Shown here: positions 27,400 to 35,964 of the stretch, piece after piece
How the letters are laid out: each line of letters begins with the position of its first letter
How positions within the stretch are numbered: position 1 is the stretch's first letter
DNA from: Advenella faeciporci
GTDB lineage: Bacteria > Pseudomonadota > Gammaproteobacteria > Burkholderiales > Burkholderiaceae_B
DNA: 64,000 nucleotides
Reading direction: 5' to 3'
NCBI RefSeq assembly: GCF_014652395.1
Contig: NZ_BMYS01000003.1
Location: 152,686-216,685 of the forward strand
Notes under the pieces: generated by a model
The model's database searches: none
What the model was told of the DNA's origin: nothing
Seen by the model: the letters and a program-made list of their open reading frames with translations, nothing else
Program-made: the position numbers and the translations under genes

Positions 27400-28014
27400 T
27401 CAGGCCACTCGGACCCAGGTTTCACTATTGGCCAGGCTGGCCGATTGCGCACGCGTACCGTTAAAGTCACGTTCAATCGTGTTGCCCGCTAACGGCACTC
27501 CATTGACCAGCACCCGGGCACGCTGCGCCGGATGGAACACACACATCATTTCATGCTTCTGGGTTTGGGTTTCACTTTGTGGCAAATCAACACAGATGGC
27601 CGGCTGCGTCATCTGGTGCCATTCCATCTCGACTTTCACCCCGGCACTGGCCGACTCCACCGATTCAATCACTATCTCGGGAAAACGGTTAACCGTATTG
27701 AAAACACCATCATCAATCACTTTCAGCTTATCCAAGGCCACTGCCTTGCGGAACAGGCCAAAATAACGCACAAAATCACTTACCAGATAGTCGGCCAGCG
27801 GTTTGTTATTGGTGATGAGCAAGCGGGTTTCTTCGCCACTGCCCTCTTCGTAAGGATTATCAAGCACCAGAATAGCCTGGCCACTGCCATGGGCTGAACT
27901 GGCAATACGAAAGTACAGTGACAGGGAAGACCACTCCTGGTCAGGATCGGTTTTCAGATAAATAAACGGGTTATCGCCAGTCCAGTCCAAAGTACCTGTT
28001 TTAATGCCGGTCAT
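27400..28014 (-). CDS. unrecognised protein in the Rieske operon
   Basis: Protein of 204 aa, start ATG 28014 with a purine-rich AAGGAAGGAGA just upstream. No signal peptide or membrane helix. It is acidic and beta-rich, with a WTGDNPFIYLKTDPDQEW opening and repeated valine/glutamate strands (EIVIESVESASAGVKVEMEW). I do not recognise the family and see no catalytic motif. The position, tightly packed between the epimerase and the DUF1116 gene, makes it a pathway component, perhaps an accessory subunit of DUF1116 or a ring-modifying enzyme. Codon use resembles its neighbours. Confidence 0.75.
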   Translation of the reverse strand: MTGIKTGTLDWTGDNPFIYLKTDPDQEWSSLSLYFRIASSAHGSGQAILVLDNPYEEGSGEETRLLITNNKPLADYLVSDFVRYFGLFRKAVALDKLKVIDDGVFNTVNRFPEIVIESVESASAGVKVEMEWHQMTQPAICVDLPQSETQTQKHEMMCVFHPAQRARVLVNGVPLAGNTIERDFNGTRAQSASLANSETWVRVA

Positions 28015-28059
28015 GATAAATCTCCTTCCTTGAATTTTTAATAAATTAAACTTGAACTG

Positions 28060-28932
28060 TTAAACCGTAGTTTCTGCCACCGCGTATGCTTCACGCAATT
28101 GATTGAAATCAGTGCTGGGTTGCCAGCCCAATATTTCCTTGGCCGCACTGCTGCTGAAAATCGATGCACGCGGATTGTTCTGATACCAACGCGGGTTTTT
28201 AATTTCAGGTACCGAACCAATAATGTTTTGATACCACTCGCTGGTTGGCAGCGGATGCGAAGTATCATCGGCACTAATGAAAAACACACCATAACGCAAG
28301 CCCTGCAGATTTACCGCTGCCTCAAAAGCGCGCGCCAGATCGGCTGCCCAAATATAGTAAAACAGCCAGTGACGGTCTTTGTCATCAACAAACTTGATGT
28401 ACTCTTCAATGGTTTCTGGCAAGACCACCGCCAATGGACGCAAACAAATAATTTCCATATCAGTGGCATCACTAAAACTTTTTGCCATTTGCTCCATCAT
28501 GATTTTGCTCACGCTGTAAGCCTGATAGGGCTTGTTTTCATGGGCTTCATCAACCGGCAGGTATTGCGGTTTCCAGTCAGCACGCATCTCTGACAGACCG
28601 CAGGCGGAAATACTGGAACACAGCACCACTTTTTTCACGCCATTGTCGCGACAGGCCTGCAACACATGCCAGGTACCACGTACATTCACATTAATGTATT
28701 GTTCTTCAGGCGCCTTCCAGTCAAAATCAATGGCGGCCAAGTGAATCACGGCATCGGCATCTTTGGTGGCCGCCCGTACCGCTTCAAGATCCATCACATC
28801 CGTTTCAATAAATTCCACTGCATGCTGGCTGGGTTTCAAGTCTGCCACCACCACCTGCATGGTTTTCATTAATTGCTGCACCACATACGAACCAACACGA
28901 CCCGAGCCGCCTGTTACCACTACTTTCTTCAT
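28060..28932 (-). CDS. NAD-dependent epimerase/dehydratase (extended SDR)
   Basis: Protein of 290 aa. The nucleotide site VVVTGGSGRVGSYVVQQL and the catalytic YSVSK are visible, with the SSI segment (VVLCSSISACGL) supplying the active-site Ser. Relatives include uronate dehydrogenases and sugar epimerases; here it probably oxidises or reduces a hydroxyl produced by the Rieske oxygenase. It is preceded by the reductase gene (22-bp gap). Confidence 0.88.
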   Translation of the reverse strand: MKKVVVTGGSGRVGSYVVQQLMKTMQVVVADLKPSQHAVEFIETDVMDLEAVRAATKDADAVIHLAAIDFDWKAPEEQYINVNVRGTWHVLQACRDNGVKKVVLCSSISACGLSEMRADWKPQYLPVDEAHENKPYQAYSVSKIMMEQMAKSFSDATDMEIICLRPLAVVLPETIEEYIKFVDDKDRHWLFYYIWAADLARAFEAAVNLQGLRYGVFFISADDTSHPLPTSEWYQNIIGSVPEIKNPRWYQNNPRASIFSSSAAKEILGWQPSTDFNQLREAYAVAETTV

Positions 28933-28954
28933 TCTTCCTGCTCCTTGTTTATTG

Positions 28955-29923
28955 TTATAAATCCAACACCAATTCAGCTGATCTGGCGCGTGACACGCAA
29001 ATCATCATGGTTTCGTTCAACTCCCGTTCCTCTTCTGACAGCACAAAATCCCGGTGCTCGGGCTGACCTGAAATCACAACGGTTTCACAGGTACCACAAG
29101 TGCCGTTCTGGCATGAACATTTCACTTTGATGCCTTCACGCTTTAAGGCAGACAGAATGGTTTCATGACTGTCAACCGTGATGCGTTTACCCGACTTTTG
29201 CAAGGTTACGGTAAAACGGTTACCGGTTAAGGTGCTTGCATCGGCTTCAACGGCAAAACGCTCCAGCACCAGTTTCCAGCCAAGCTCTTTCTGTTCCTGC
29301 TGATATTGCTCCAGGGCACTCAACAAGCCCTGTGGCCCGCAGGAATACACAGTGGTTTGCCCGTCCTGTGCCATCAGGGTTTTCTGCAAATCAAACTGCC
29401 CCTCAACATCCGAGGCATGTACTTTAATACGCGAACGATCCAGTTGCTGCAGGTCTTCAAGGAAAATAAAATCAGACGTATTTCTTGCCAAATACAGCAA
29501 CTGCCAGTCCAGACCGGCCGCTACTGCGGCCTTTACCATTGGCACGATGGGTGTAATACCAATCCCGCCGGCAATAAATAAACACTTTTTATTGGCAGCA
29601 AATGGAAAGTGATTTTTCGGGGCACTAACCGGTACTACATCACCCTCTTGCAACACCTCATGAATAAAAACCGAACCACCACGACTGGCCTCATCTTTCA
29701 GCACTGCGATTTGCCATGCATGGGTATTATCCTGCTGGCCACAGAGCGAATACTGACGATACAAAGGCTCTGTGTGCGGCGCGGCCAGTTCCAGTTCAAT
29801 ATGCGCCCCCGGCTCCCAGGCAGGCAATGCGGCGCCATTATCCAGGCCCAGCGTCAAACCCACCACCCGATCAGACAGCATGGTTTTTTTCAATACACGT
29901 GTTTGCAATATTTGCTGCATCAT
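28955..29923 (-). CDS. Rieske oxygenase reductase (FNR domain plus plant-type ferredoxin)
   Basis: Protein of 322 aa of the VanB/phthalate dioxygenase reductase class. Order: FMN-binding barrel (YRQYSLCG), NAD-binding domain (CLFIAGGIGITPIVPMV) and a C-terminal [2Fe-2S] ferredoxin with Cys in CSCQNGTCGTC and a fourth in MMICVSRA. It passes electrons from NADH to the oxygenase encoded 14 bp upstream. Two adjacent ATGs (29923, 29920) follow AGAGGTGGC; the second has the more usual spacing. Confidence 0.93.
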   Translation of the reverse strand: MMQQILQTRVLKKTMLSDRVVGLTLGLDNGAALPAWEPGAHIELELAAPHTEPLYRQYSLCGQQDNTHAWQIAVLKDEASRGGSVFIHEVLQEGDVVPVSAPKNHFPFAANKKCLFIAGGIGITPIVPMVKAAVAAGLDWQLLYLARNTSDFIFLEDLQQLDRSRIKVHASDVEGQFDLQKTLMAQDGQTTVYSCGPQGLLSALEQYQQEQKELGWKLVLERFAVEADASTLTGNRFTVTLQKSGKRITVDSHETILSALKREGIKVKCSCQNGTCGTCETVVISGQPEHRDFVLSEEERELNETMMICVSRARSAELVLDL

Positions 29924-29937
29924 GCCACCTCTTGGTC

Positions 29938-31161
29938 TTAAGCAACCGCTTTGATCGGCAATACACGGCGCTCTTCTTCCACGCGTCGGTCTTCGGCACG
30001 GTACTGATCAATCAGCCAGTTTTGCAAGCGCTTGATCACCAGTTCCTCATTGGTCAAGCGGCCACGCGACGCAAAATTGGATTTCATGCCCATATGTGAA
30101 CGGCGCCATGCAAACAGGTCCTCAATCATCACCGGGTACAGATCATCATGCTCTTTATCAAATTTCTCCCTGTGATCTTCACGCTCCAGCGTAGACTGCG
30201 GATACATCCATGACACGCCATAACTGGACTGGTTGGCGCTCTTTGGTAACCACAGGAAGTACTTCACTTTATCGGGCATGGCCACCAGCAACAGATTGGG
30301 CGCAACGGTAATGTAGGACAGCTGTGAGCGCTCTTCATCGGTCAGGGTTGACATGGGTGGTTGCAAAATGGAACCGGTGTTGGTGGGGGCAGCATCCTTG
30401 TGCGGAGAAATCAGGTTGTAAGATACGATGCCATTGGGCACATCATTAAAAGCGACGTTCTCATCCACTGTTTCCGGGCTGGTTTCATACATGGCCCCCC
30501 AAGAGGACGCATGCAGGAAGCTGCAGTGGTAGCACTCATCATTGAAGATTTTCCAGTTCCAGTCAAAATTTTCCATTTTCAAAGGTTCTGAGGATTTCAG
30601 ATCAGCCATACGGTAATTTGCCAGCTGCTCACCCAGATGCCCCAGGCGACTATGCAAATCAGGCGCCAGGGCATCATAGTTGATGAAAATAAACCCTTCC
30701 CAGATCTCGGTGCGGATTTTGGGCAGACAGACGCTTTTCGGATCGAAATCGGCACCTGAATCGGTCAGCCCCGGAGCAGAAACCAGCTCACCTTCCATGT
30801 TATAGACCCAGGCATGCAAAGGACAGCTGATACGACGTACATTACCCGCCCCTTCCAGCAACAGCATATTGCGATGGCGGCACACATTTGACAGCACATT
30901 GATTTTGCCCTCACGGGTACGGATGGCAAACAGGGCATCATCGCCCACTTCAAAGGTAAAAAAATCACCTGCCTTGGGAATATCACTGGCCCGTCCCACA
31001 CAGAACCATTGCTTTTTCCATACCGCATTTAATTCAAACTGAAAGAATTCCTCAGAGGTAAAGCAGGCGGGTGGCAAAGCATAAACCTCATCGGTCTCAT
31101 GCTGGAAATAACTTTGGTCAAATTCTTCAATGGCAATAGGTGAGCGTACGGTTGTATTCAT
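29938..31161 (-). CDS. Rieske non-haem iron oxygenase, alpha subunit
   Basis: Protein of 407 aa. The Rieske [2Fe-2S] site is CRHRN with CPLHAW about 16 residues later; the mononuclear iron site is NDECYHCSFLH, with a later acidic residue in EDLFAWRR as a candidate third ligand. No beta-subunit gene is near, so it is probably a homo-oligomeric alpha-only oxygenase that hydroxylates or demethylates a ring or N-methyl compound. First gene of a six-gene leftward operon; AAAGGAGA precedes the ATG. Substrate unknown. Confidence 0.93.
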   Translation of the reverse strand: MNTTVRSPIAIEEFDQSYFQHETDEVYALPPACFTSEEFFQFELNAVWKKQWFCVGRASDIPKAGDFFTFEVGDDALFAIRTREGKINVLSNVCRHRNMLLLEGAGNVRRISCPLHAWVYNMEGELVSAPGLTDSGADFDPKSVCLPKIRTEIWEGFIFINYDALAPDLHSRLGHLGEQLANYRMADLKSSEPLKMENFDWNWKIFNDECYHCSFLHASSWGAMYETSPETVDENVAFNDVPNGIVSYNLISPHKDAAPTNTGSILQPPMSTLTDEERSQLSYITVAPNLLLVAMPDKVKYFLWLPKSANQSSYGVSWMYPQSTLEREDHREKFDKEHDDLYPVMIEDLFAWRRSHMGMKSNFASRGRLTNEELVIKRLQNWLIDQYRAEDRRVEEERRVLPIKAVA

Positions 31162-31371
31162 CTTTGTGTCTCCTTTAAATTCATGTAAACACCATTCAAT
31201 GGTTTGTTATTCAATTGATAGCAATCATGCGACAGATATCCAATCTTGAAAATTGAGCAAATTTGATGAATAGATGAATTTTTTTAAAGATGAGTACTTT
31301 CCCTTAGATTAAATATGCAGCGTCTGGCACCTAAAGAACACGCTTCAATCAGGGAGAAGAACCGGCAGGAA
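31162..31371 (-). promoter_or_regulatory. promoter region of the Rieske operon
   Basis: 210 bp, AT-rich. ACCATTCAATGGT at 31191-31203 is a 13-bp palindrome except for its centre, and sits 30 bp upstream of the start codon, where a repressor would block initiation or early elongation. The nearby LysR (31433-32311) is the obvious candidate regulator. No clear -35/-10 pair is claimed. Confidence 0.4.
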
Positions 31372-31402
31372 AAACAAAAACGCCCGCAAACTTGCAGGCG
31401 TA
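31372..31402 (-). terminator. intrinsic terminator of the LysR gene
   Basis: On the minus strand ACGCCTGC and GCGGGCGT pair with one mismatch around AAGTTT and are followed by TTTTTGTTTTT. It separates the LysR gene from the Rieske operon, so the operon has its own promoter. Confidence 0.75.
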
Positions 31403-31432
31403 CGATCACGGAATAGTCAGGCTGTGTTATTT

Positions 31433-32311
31433 TTAAGTAATTGCAATCGAAGCAACCCAATCAATAAAATCCTGCTCCTGGCGACTTAAATTGGCCTTTG
31501 TGGGATACGCCAGAAAATAGGCATACTCATCCAGATACACGTCAAACAACTGGACAATTTCTTTCTTCTCAATTAAAGGACGCAACAACACCGGGCAACC
31601 CAACATCACTCCCTGACCATTTAACACCGCATTCATGCGAACATTCGTGTCATCGATATGAAACCCCTTGACGGCTGTCATTTCCTTTCCGGTTGCCTTA
31701 AAAAGCCATTGCTGCCAACCCAGATGGTTTTCCTCATGAATCAGGATGTGCCGGTTTAAATCAACAGCCGCCTTAATGTTGCCGTGTTCGAGTAAATAAG
31801 AGGGAGAGCACACCGGTGTAAGATTACCGGGAATGATCCGCAAAGTATTTAAATGGGGCCAATCTCCCTGCTTGCCCCAAACAATGGCAAAGTTAATGTT
31901 GTCACGAAAAAAATCCGGTGCCTGCAAGCTGTGTATCAGATTAATTTCAATATCAGGATATTTCGACCACAAATCACTTAATTGCCTGGTAAACCACATG
32001 CTTGACACGAATGGCCGCAAGGACAAATTGATACGGCTTTTACCATGCGGCATGCGCAATTCGCTTAAAGCCTGGTTGATTTCATAAAACGGTCTTTGCA
32101 GGCGGTTAAATAAAAAAAGACCTTTATCAGTCAGCTCCAAAGAACGGTTTTTACGCAAGAAAAGCTTACACCCCAAATACTCTTCAAGAATCTTGATTTG
32201 ATGGCTGATCGCCGATGGCGAAACCAGCAAATCTTCTGCCGCTTTGGTAAAGTTAAGCCTTTGTGCTGATACGGTAAAAGTTTTTAAAGCGTTTAATAAG
32301 GGCACCTGCAT
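31433..32311 (-). CDS. LysR-type regulator (GcvA-like)
   Basis: Protein of 292 aa. The opening MQVPLLNALKTFTVSAQRLNFTKAAEDLLVSPSAISHQIKILEEYL is the winged helix-turn-helix of the GcvA/AmpR subgroup. Effector domain from about residue 90. It lies between an MFS gene and the Rieske operon, all leftward, and is the natural regulator of that operon. Effector unknown. Confidence 0.92.
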   Translation of the reverse strand: MQVPLLNALKTFTVSAQRLNFTKAAEDLLVSPSAISHQIKILEEYLGCKLFLRKNRSLELTDKGLFLFNRLQRPFYEINQALSELRMPHGKSRINLSLRPFVSSMWFTRQLSDLWSKYPDIEINLIHSLQAPDFFRDNINFAIVWGKQGDWPHLNTLRIIPGNLTPVCSPSYLLEHGNIKAAVDLNRHILIHEENHLGWQQWLFKATGKEMTAVKGFHIDDTNVRMNAVLNGQGVMLGCPVLLRPLIEKKEIVQLFDVYLDEYAYFLAYPTKANLSRQEQDFIDWVASIAIT

Positions 32312-32360
32312 GGCAAATAATGTCTCCTGATCCTGTATTACGACTTAAGAAAATTAATAG

Positions 32361-33575
32361 TTATTTTCGCAACAGGATATACCCGACAACGCCGCCTGTC
32401 ATCACAAACGCACACATCAGGAAAACTGATGCAAAGACATCCATGCCATTAATGCCCAATATGGCATGCGCATTTCCTGACAGGGACTGCATGAACGACA
32501 CACCTAAAAAGAAAGCACTGTTACCCAACGCCAAGGCCCTGCCCTGCATTTCCTTGGGGTAAATATCGCGGATATCCGCCACCTGCCAGACACTGCAACT
32601 GTTAACGATAGCAATCACAATGGTACAGGCCACGCTAACCCATAGCGAAGTGCTGAACGCCAGCACAATAAAACCTATCACCATGATCCATGGAACGAAA
32701 CACAGGAATCGATATCGATTGCCGGTGCCGGGATCAAGGCGACCAAAAAGCGAAGGGCTGAACAAAGAAAGAATGGACAGCGCCAGCGCCAGGTTTCCGG
32801 CAAACACCAGGCTTTGCCCGAATCGCTCTACGAGCAAAGGTCCCAGCCACAAGCCACGCAGGGTAAGAAAAGCGGCATAACAGACAAACAACAACGAAAA
32901 AATACCCCAGGTGTGTCTCATTTTGAACAACACTTTATAGCCAGAGACGGCATGTATGGCATTAAACATTTTTTGTTTAAAACTCAAAGAAAAATCAACA
33001 CTATCGTCAATATCCCTGACCGTAAAATAAATAAGCAGCCACGACAGGAAGCTGCCAGCCGCCAATACATAAAAACAGGCGCGCCAGCCAAACGCATCAC
33101 TTATCATGGCCACCGGGGTAGATGTAAATATCAGTCCGATACTACCCAAGCCAAGCGCAACACCATACATGGGCGCAAATTTCTGGGCCGGAAAATTTCT
33201 GGAAATAAGCACAATACATACCAGGAATGCCGGTGCACACCCCAGACCCAGCAATATCTGACCCAGCAACAGCATGCCGGGTGAAGTGGCCATGCCTGAC
33301 AACACAGCCCCAATAACGGTGAAGGGGGCGAAAGAAAGAATCGTTCTGCGAATACCAAAACAGTCAACCCAAATACCAATCAGCAATTGCAAGCTGCCAA
33401 AAGTAAGGTGAAATGAGCCGACAATACTGCTCAAGGTTTCATTATCAAGCTGAAACTCGTTTTTGAGGGGTACTGAAAGCACACCACCAATCGTCCGGTA
33501 TGCCTGACTAAGAATGAAACCGGTTAACAGAAAAGCCAGCATCAATCTTAATTGTTTCAAGGGAAGGGTTTGCAT
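32361..33575 (-). CDS. MFS transporter
   Basis: Protein of 404 aa with about twelve membrane helices. Motif A is degenerate (GIWVDCFGIRRTIL), but the helix pattern, the loop of about 25 residues after helix 6 and the glycine-rich helix 5 (GVALGLGSIGLIFTSTP) are MFS. It starts the leftward set MFS-LysR-Rieske operon and may import the substrate of that pathway. The start at 33575 has no strong ribosome-binding site; an internal ATG 11 codons later is possible. Confidence 0.85.
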   Translation of the reverse strand: MQTLPLKQLRLMLAFLLTGFILSQAYRTIGGVLSVPLKNEFQLDNETLSSIVGSFHLTFGSLQLLIGIWVDCFGIRRTILSFAPFTVIGAVLSGMATSPGMLLLGQILLGLGCAPAFLVCIVLISRNFPAQKFAPMYGVALGLGSIGLIFTSTPVAMISDAFGWRACFYVLAAGSFLSWLLIYFTVRDIDDSVDFSLSFKQKMFNAIHAVSGYKVLFKMRHTWGIFSLLFVCYAAFLTLRGLWLGPLLVERFGQSLVFAGNLALALSILSLFSPSLFGRLDPGTGNRYRFLCFVPWIMVIGFIVLAFSTSLWVSVACTIVIAIVNSCSVWQVADIRDIYPKEMQGRALALGNSAFFLGVSFMQSLSGNAHAILGINGMDVFASVFLMCAFVMTGGVVGYILLRK

Positions 33576-33883
33576 TACTATTTAGTTGTTGGATTAAGTT
33601 TTGAGACTGCACAACGAGATTTTGTGCATTGCAATGGCTGTCATTGTATGTGTCACCGGTGGTATTTACAAGAATGACCGGCAAAACAGGACAATAACTC
33701 AATAAGCACCCAATTTCCCTGCCACCACTCATTAAGCAATATTTTTTTCAATTCGTTGTGAAAAAAAAACAAAAAAAACAACTATCACCCAAAAAAACAT
33801 CATTTTTCCTATTATTTTTTATTTCACCAACAAATTACTTGCTTACCCCTTAAAAATTAGTCATAATAGCTTTCTTTAAAGAT
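33576..33883. other. AT-rich intergenic region upstream of the tRNA-Arg pair
   Basis: A gap of 308 bp between the MFS start and the first tRNA. It contains long A- and T-tracts (about 33745-33830) that should bend the DNA, and the tRNA promoter at its right end. No gene is credible; one short leftward frame across the MFS start lacks a ribosome-binding site. Confidence 0.5.
33839..33867 (+). promoter_or_regulatory. sigma-70 promoter of the tRNA-Arg pair
   Basis: TTGCTT at 33839-33844, a 17-bp spacer and CATAAT at 33862-33867, 16 bp before the first tRNA. Upstream A-tracts may serve as an UP element. Confidence 0.7.
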
Positions 33884-33961
33884 GCGCCCGTAGCTCAGTT
33901 GGATTAGAGTACTTGGCTACGAACCAAGGGGTCGTGGGTTCAAATCCTGCCGGGCGCGCCA
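33884..33961 (+). tRNA. tRNA-Arg (anticodon ACG), copy 1
   Basis: 78 nt with encoded CCA. Acceptor arms GCGCCCG/CGGGCGC pair fully; the anticodon loop reads CTACGAA with ACG, normally deaminated to ICG; the T arm is GTGGGTTCAAATCCTGC. The D loop (GTTGGATTAGAG) has one base more than the E. coli counterpart. Confidence 0.96.
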
Positions 33962-33978
33962 ACAATCTTTAAATAAAT

Positions 33979-34056
33979 GCGCCCGTAGCTCAGTTGGATT
34001 AGAGTACTTGGCTACGAACCAAGGGGTCGTGGGTTCAAATCCTGCCGGGCGCGCCA
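33979..34056 (+). tRNA. tRNA-Arg (anticodon ACG), copy 2
   Basis: Identical over all 78 nt to the copy 17 bp upstream, and probably co-transcribed with it. A strong terminator follows at 34065-34095. Confidence 0.96.
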
Positions 34057-34064
34057 GTTTTTCT

Positions 34065-34095
34065 AAAAAGCCACTTCATATGAAGTGGCTTTTTT
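34065..34095. terminator. intrinsic terminator after the tRNA-Arg pair
   Basis: A 30-bp perfect palindrome centred on TTCATATGAA with GCC/GGC core, flanked by A5 and T6. It can act in both directions, also for the leftward phosphatase gene that ends at 34161. Confidence 0.88.
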
Positions 34096-34160
34096 ACATT
34101 CCGTCCAAACAGCACAAACATCCTTAATTTCCAGGCAGTGACAAAAAAACCAATCTGTGT

Positions 34161-34856
34161 TTACACCGGTTTTAATGCCACCAAATCCAGCAAGGTCATG
34201 CCATGCTCCCCGTCCAGCAGAAAAGCACCGGTTTCAATATAATAGGTATTGCCCATGATCTGCATACCTTCAACCACGTTATGCCCAACCACCAAGGCAT
34301 GTAACCCTTGTATGAGAGTTTCATCCCGGTCTTTAAAGCGTCTTCTGGACCAGCACAGTTTCTCTTCCAGATGCAAAGCGTCCTGCTTGCCTGCTTTCAG
34401 CAGAAAAATCATGTCATCCCAGGAGTCCAGCGGGCATTCAGCATGAACCAGGCCAATTTTTCCGGCCGGTGTTTGCACCTCCATGGCTAAAGGCAAGGCA
34501 GTAAAGGTCTGTCGAATCCTGGCTTGTTCTTTTGGAGATTTATCCATTAACCAGGCACCACCAATTCTTAGCATCAAATCCATATAATCCGGATCTGTGG
34601 CCGAACGTATGGCGATATCTTCATGGTTACCCTTGATGGCATGAAACCAGGGCTGCCCCAGAAAAGACATGACACGGGACGATTCCGGTCCCCGATTCAC
34701 CAGGTCTCCTACCGAAAACAGGCGATCTTTTTGTGGATTGAAATTAACCGCGACCAGCTTTTTTTCCAGCAGGGAATACATACCGTGAATGTCACCCACC
34801 GCAAAATCGCGGCCAAGCGTATTAAGAGGAAAAGATTTGAACGAAGATAATTGCAT
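34161..34856 (-). CDS. PrpA/PphA-like metallophosphoesterase
   Basis: Protein of 231 aa with the calcineurin-type metal motifs: VGDIHGMYSLLEKKL (D-x-H), FSVGDLVNRGPES (GDxxxRG) and HAIKGNHEDI (GNHE), then later His residues in LVHAE and VVGHNV. These are the Ser/Thr protein phosphatase 1-type features seen in E. coli PrpA/PphA, which responds to misfolded protein. A nucleotide hydrolase is the alternative. It lies 46 bp beyond the stop of tilS, same strand. Confidence 0.85.
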   Translation of the reverse strand: MQLSSFKSFPLNTLGRDFAVGDIHGMYSLLEKKLVAVNFNPQKDRLFSVGDLVNRGPESSRVMSFLGQPWFHAIKGNHEDIAIRSATDPDYMDLMLRIGGAWLMDKSPKEQARIRQTFTALPLAMEVQTPAGKIGLVHAECPLDSWDDMIFLLKAGKQDALHLEEKLCWSRRRFKDRDETLIQGLHALVVGHNVVEGMQIMGNTYYIETGAFLLDGEHGMTLLDLVALKPV

Positions 34857-34902
34857 GAAACCCGACGACCGTATTTATATTGACGAAAAGCCCAGGTTCA
34901 TT

Positions 34903-35964
34903 TTAGTCCTTCAATATGCCAGGAACCATGACAACCCTGCCCTTGACCACACGTATTTCGGCATCACCATGTTTTAGTCGCAGGTTACGGTCAGACCCCA
35001 TTTGATGAAGCTGTCGCAACTGCTTTATCCACTCGCTCAGCCTTGCTTCGGTTGGCATGGCAATATTTTGCAGATCAAGCCAATAACGCATCAGATTGGC
35101 TTGCCGATGCTCGGGTAGCTCGCGCCATTTTCTTAAAGAAAAACTGCGGTTATCACTGCCTGCATCCAGCACCGCGTAATCATGTTGCGCCAGATCCCTT
35201 AGCAACAAGGCATTTTCCGCCATTAAACGACTGTGACGGGCCAGGTTTTTACGCCAGCCCCGCCAGCGCTCATCCAAAGCGGGCACCAACATTTCACGTA
35301 CGGCGGCACGTGTATATTTTGGATCAAGATTGGTGGGATCGTGCACAGCCTGCCAGCCGGTTTCCAGGGCAAACTGCTCGGCCGCACCCAGAATATTCTG
35401 GCGGCTTACCTCCAGCCAGGGGCGATAAAAATGCAGATTACCTCTTTGCGTATATGGCCCCATGGCTGCCATCCCCTGCACACCGGCACCCCGCAACAGA
35501 CGCAGCAAAACCGTTTCAGTCTGGTCATAAAGATGATGGGCCAGCAAAAAATGCCGGATGCCAGTTCTGGCCGCGAAATCTTCATAGGCCTGATAGCGTG
35601 CGTTTCGTGCCGCAGCCTCTGTGCCCAGGCCCGATGCCGCATCCACCTTGACATATTCAATGCTGCAATCCACATCAAGCATTTTAGCCAACGCCTGCGT
35701 ATGCAAAACCCATTGATCGGCAATAGCCTGCAAGCCATGGTGTACATGCACACCCTGAACTATTACCTGGTATTGCCGGGCAATATGGGCAGCATAAACC
35801 AGCAACATGGCCGAATCAGGCCCGCCACTAACGCCCACCGCCACCATCGGGATGTGCTGGCGTTTGGCCATCCGAAAAAATGTATGCAGGGGGGCTGATA
35901 AAAAAGCGTCTTTAAGAAAAGACGCTTTTTGTTGATCGGATTGCTTATTCCTGAACCCGGCCAT
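34903..35964 (-). CDS. tilS: tRNA(Ile)-lysidine synthetase
   Basis: TilS adds lysine to C34 of the CAU-anticodon tRNA-Ile using ATP. The PP-loop SGGPDSAML lies about 45 residues from the chosen ATG at 35964; the lysidine-specific domain and a C-terminal domain follow, total 353 aa. That start overlaps the accA stop by 20 nt. A perfect intrinsic terminator is encoded in residues about 12-21 ([10 protein letters not shown]), so transcription from accA should be reduced before reaching the PP-loop. A shorter start at 35871 (MAKRQHIP) lies after the terminator and would still keep the PP-loop. Confidence 0.9.
   Translation of the reverse strand: MAGFRNKQSDQQKASFLKDAFLSAPLHTFFRMAKRQHIPMVAVGVSGGPDSAMLLVYAAHIARQYQVIVQGVHVHHGLQAIADQWVLHTQALAKMLDVDCSIEYVKVDAASGLGTEAAARNARYQAYEDFAARTGIRHFLLAHHLYDQTETVLLRLLRGAGVQGMAAMGPYTQRGNLHFYRPWLEVSRQNILGAAEQFALETGWQAVHDPTNLDPKYTRAAVREMLVPALDERWRGWRKNLARHSRLMAENALLLRDLAQHDYAVLDAGSDNRSFSLRKWRELPEHRQANLMRYWLDLQNIAMPTEARLSEWIKQLRQLHQMGSDRNLRLKHGDAEIRVVKGRVVMVPGILKD
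35900..35931 (-). terminator. terminator of accA inside the tilS 5' coding region
   Basis: On the minus strand AAAAAGCGTCTTT-TCTT-AAAGACGCTTTTT forms a perfect 13-bp stem with a 4-nt loop, with T6 at its end. It begins 14 nt after the accA stop codon and lies in frame in tilS. Confidence 0.85.

Noticed and set aside
33508..33732. Small leftward frame of 74 codons overlapping the MFS start
   Set aside because: No ribosome-binding site, atypical composition and overlap with the better supported MFS gene.
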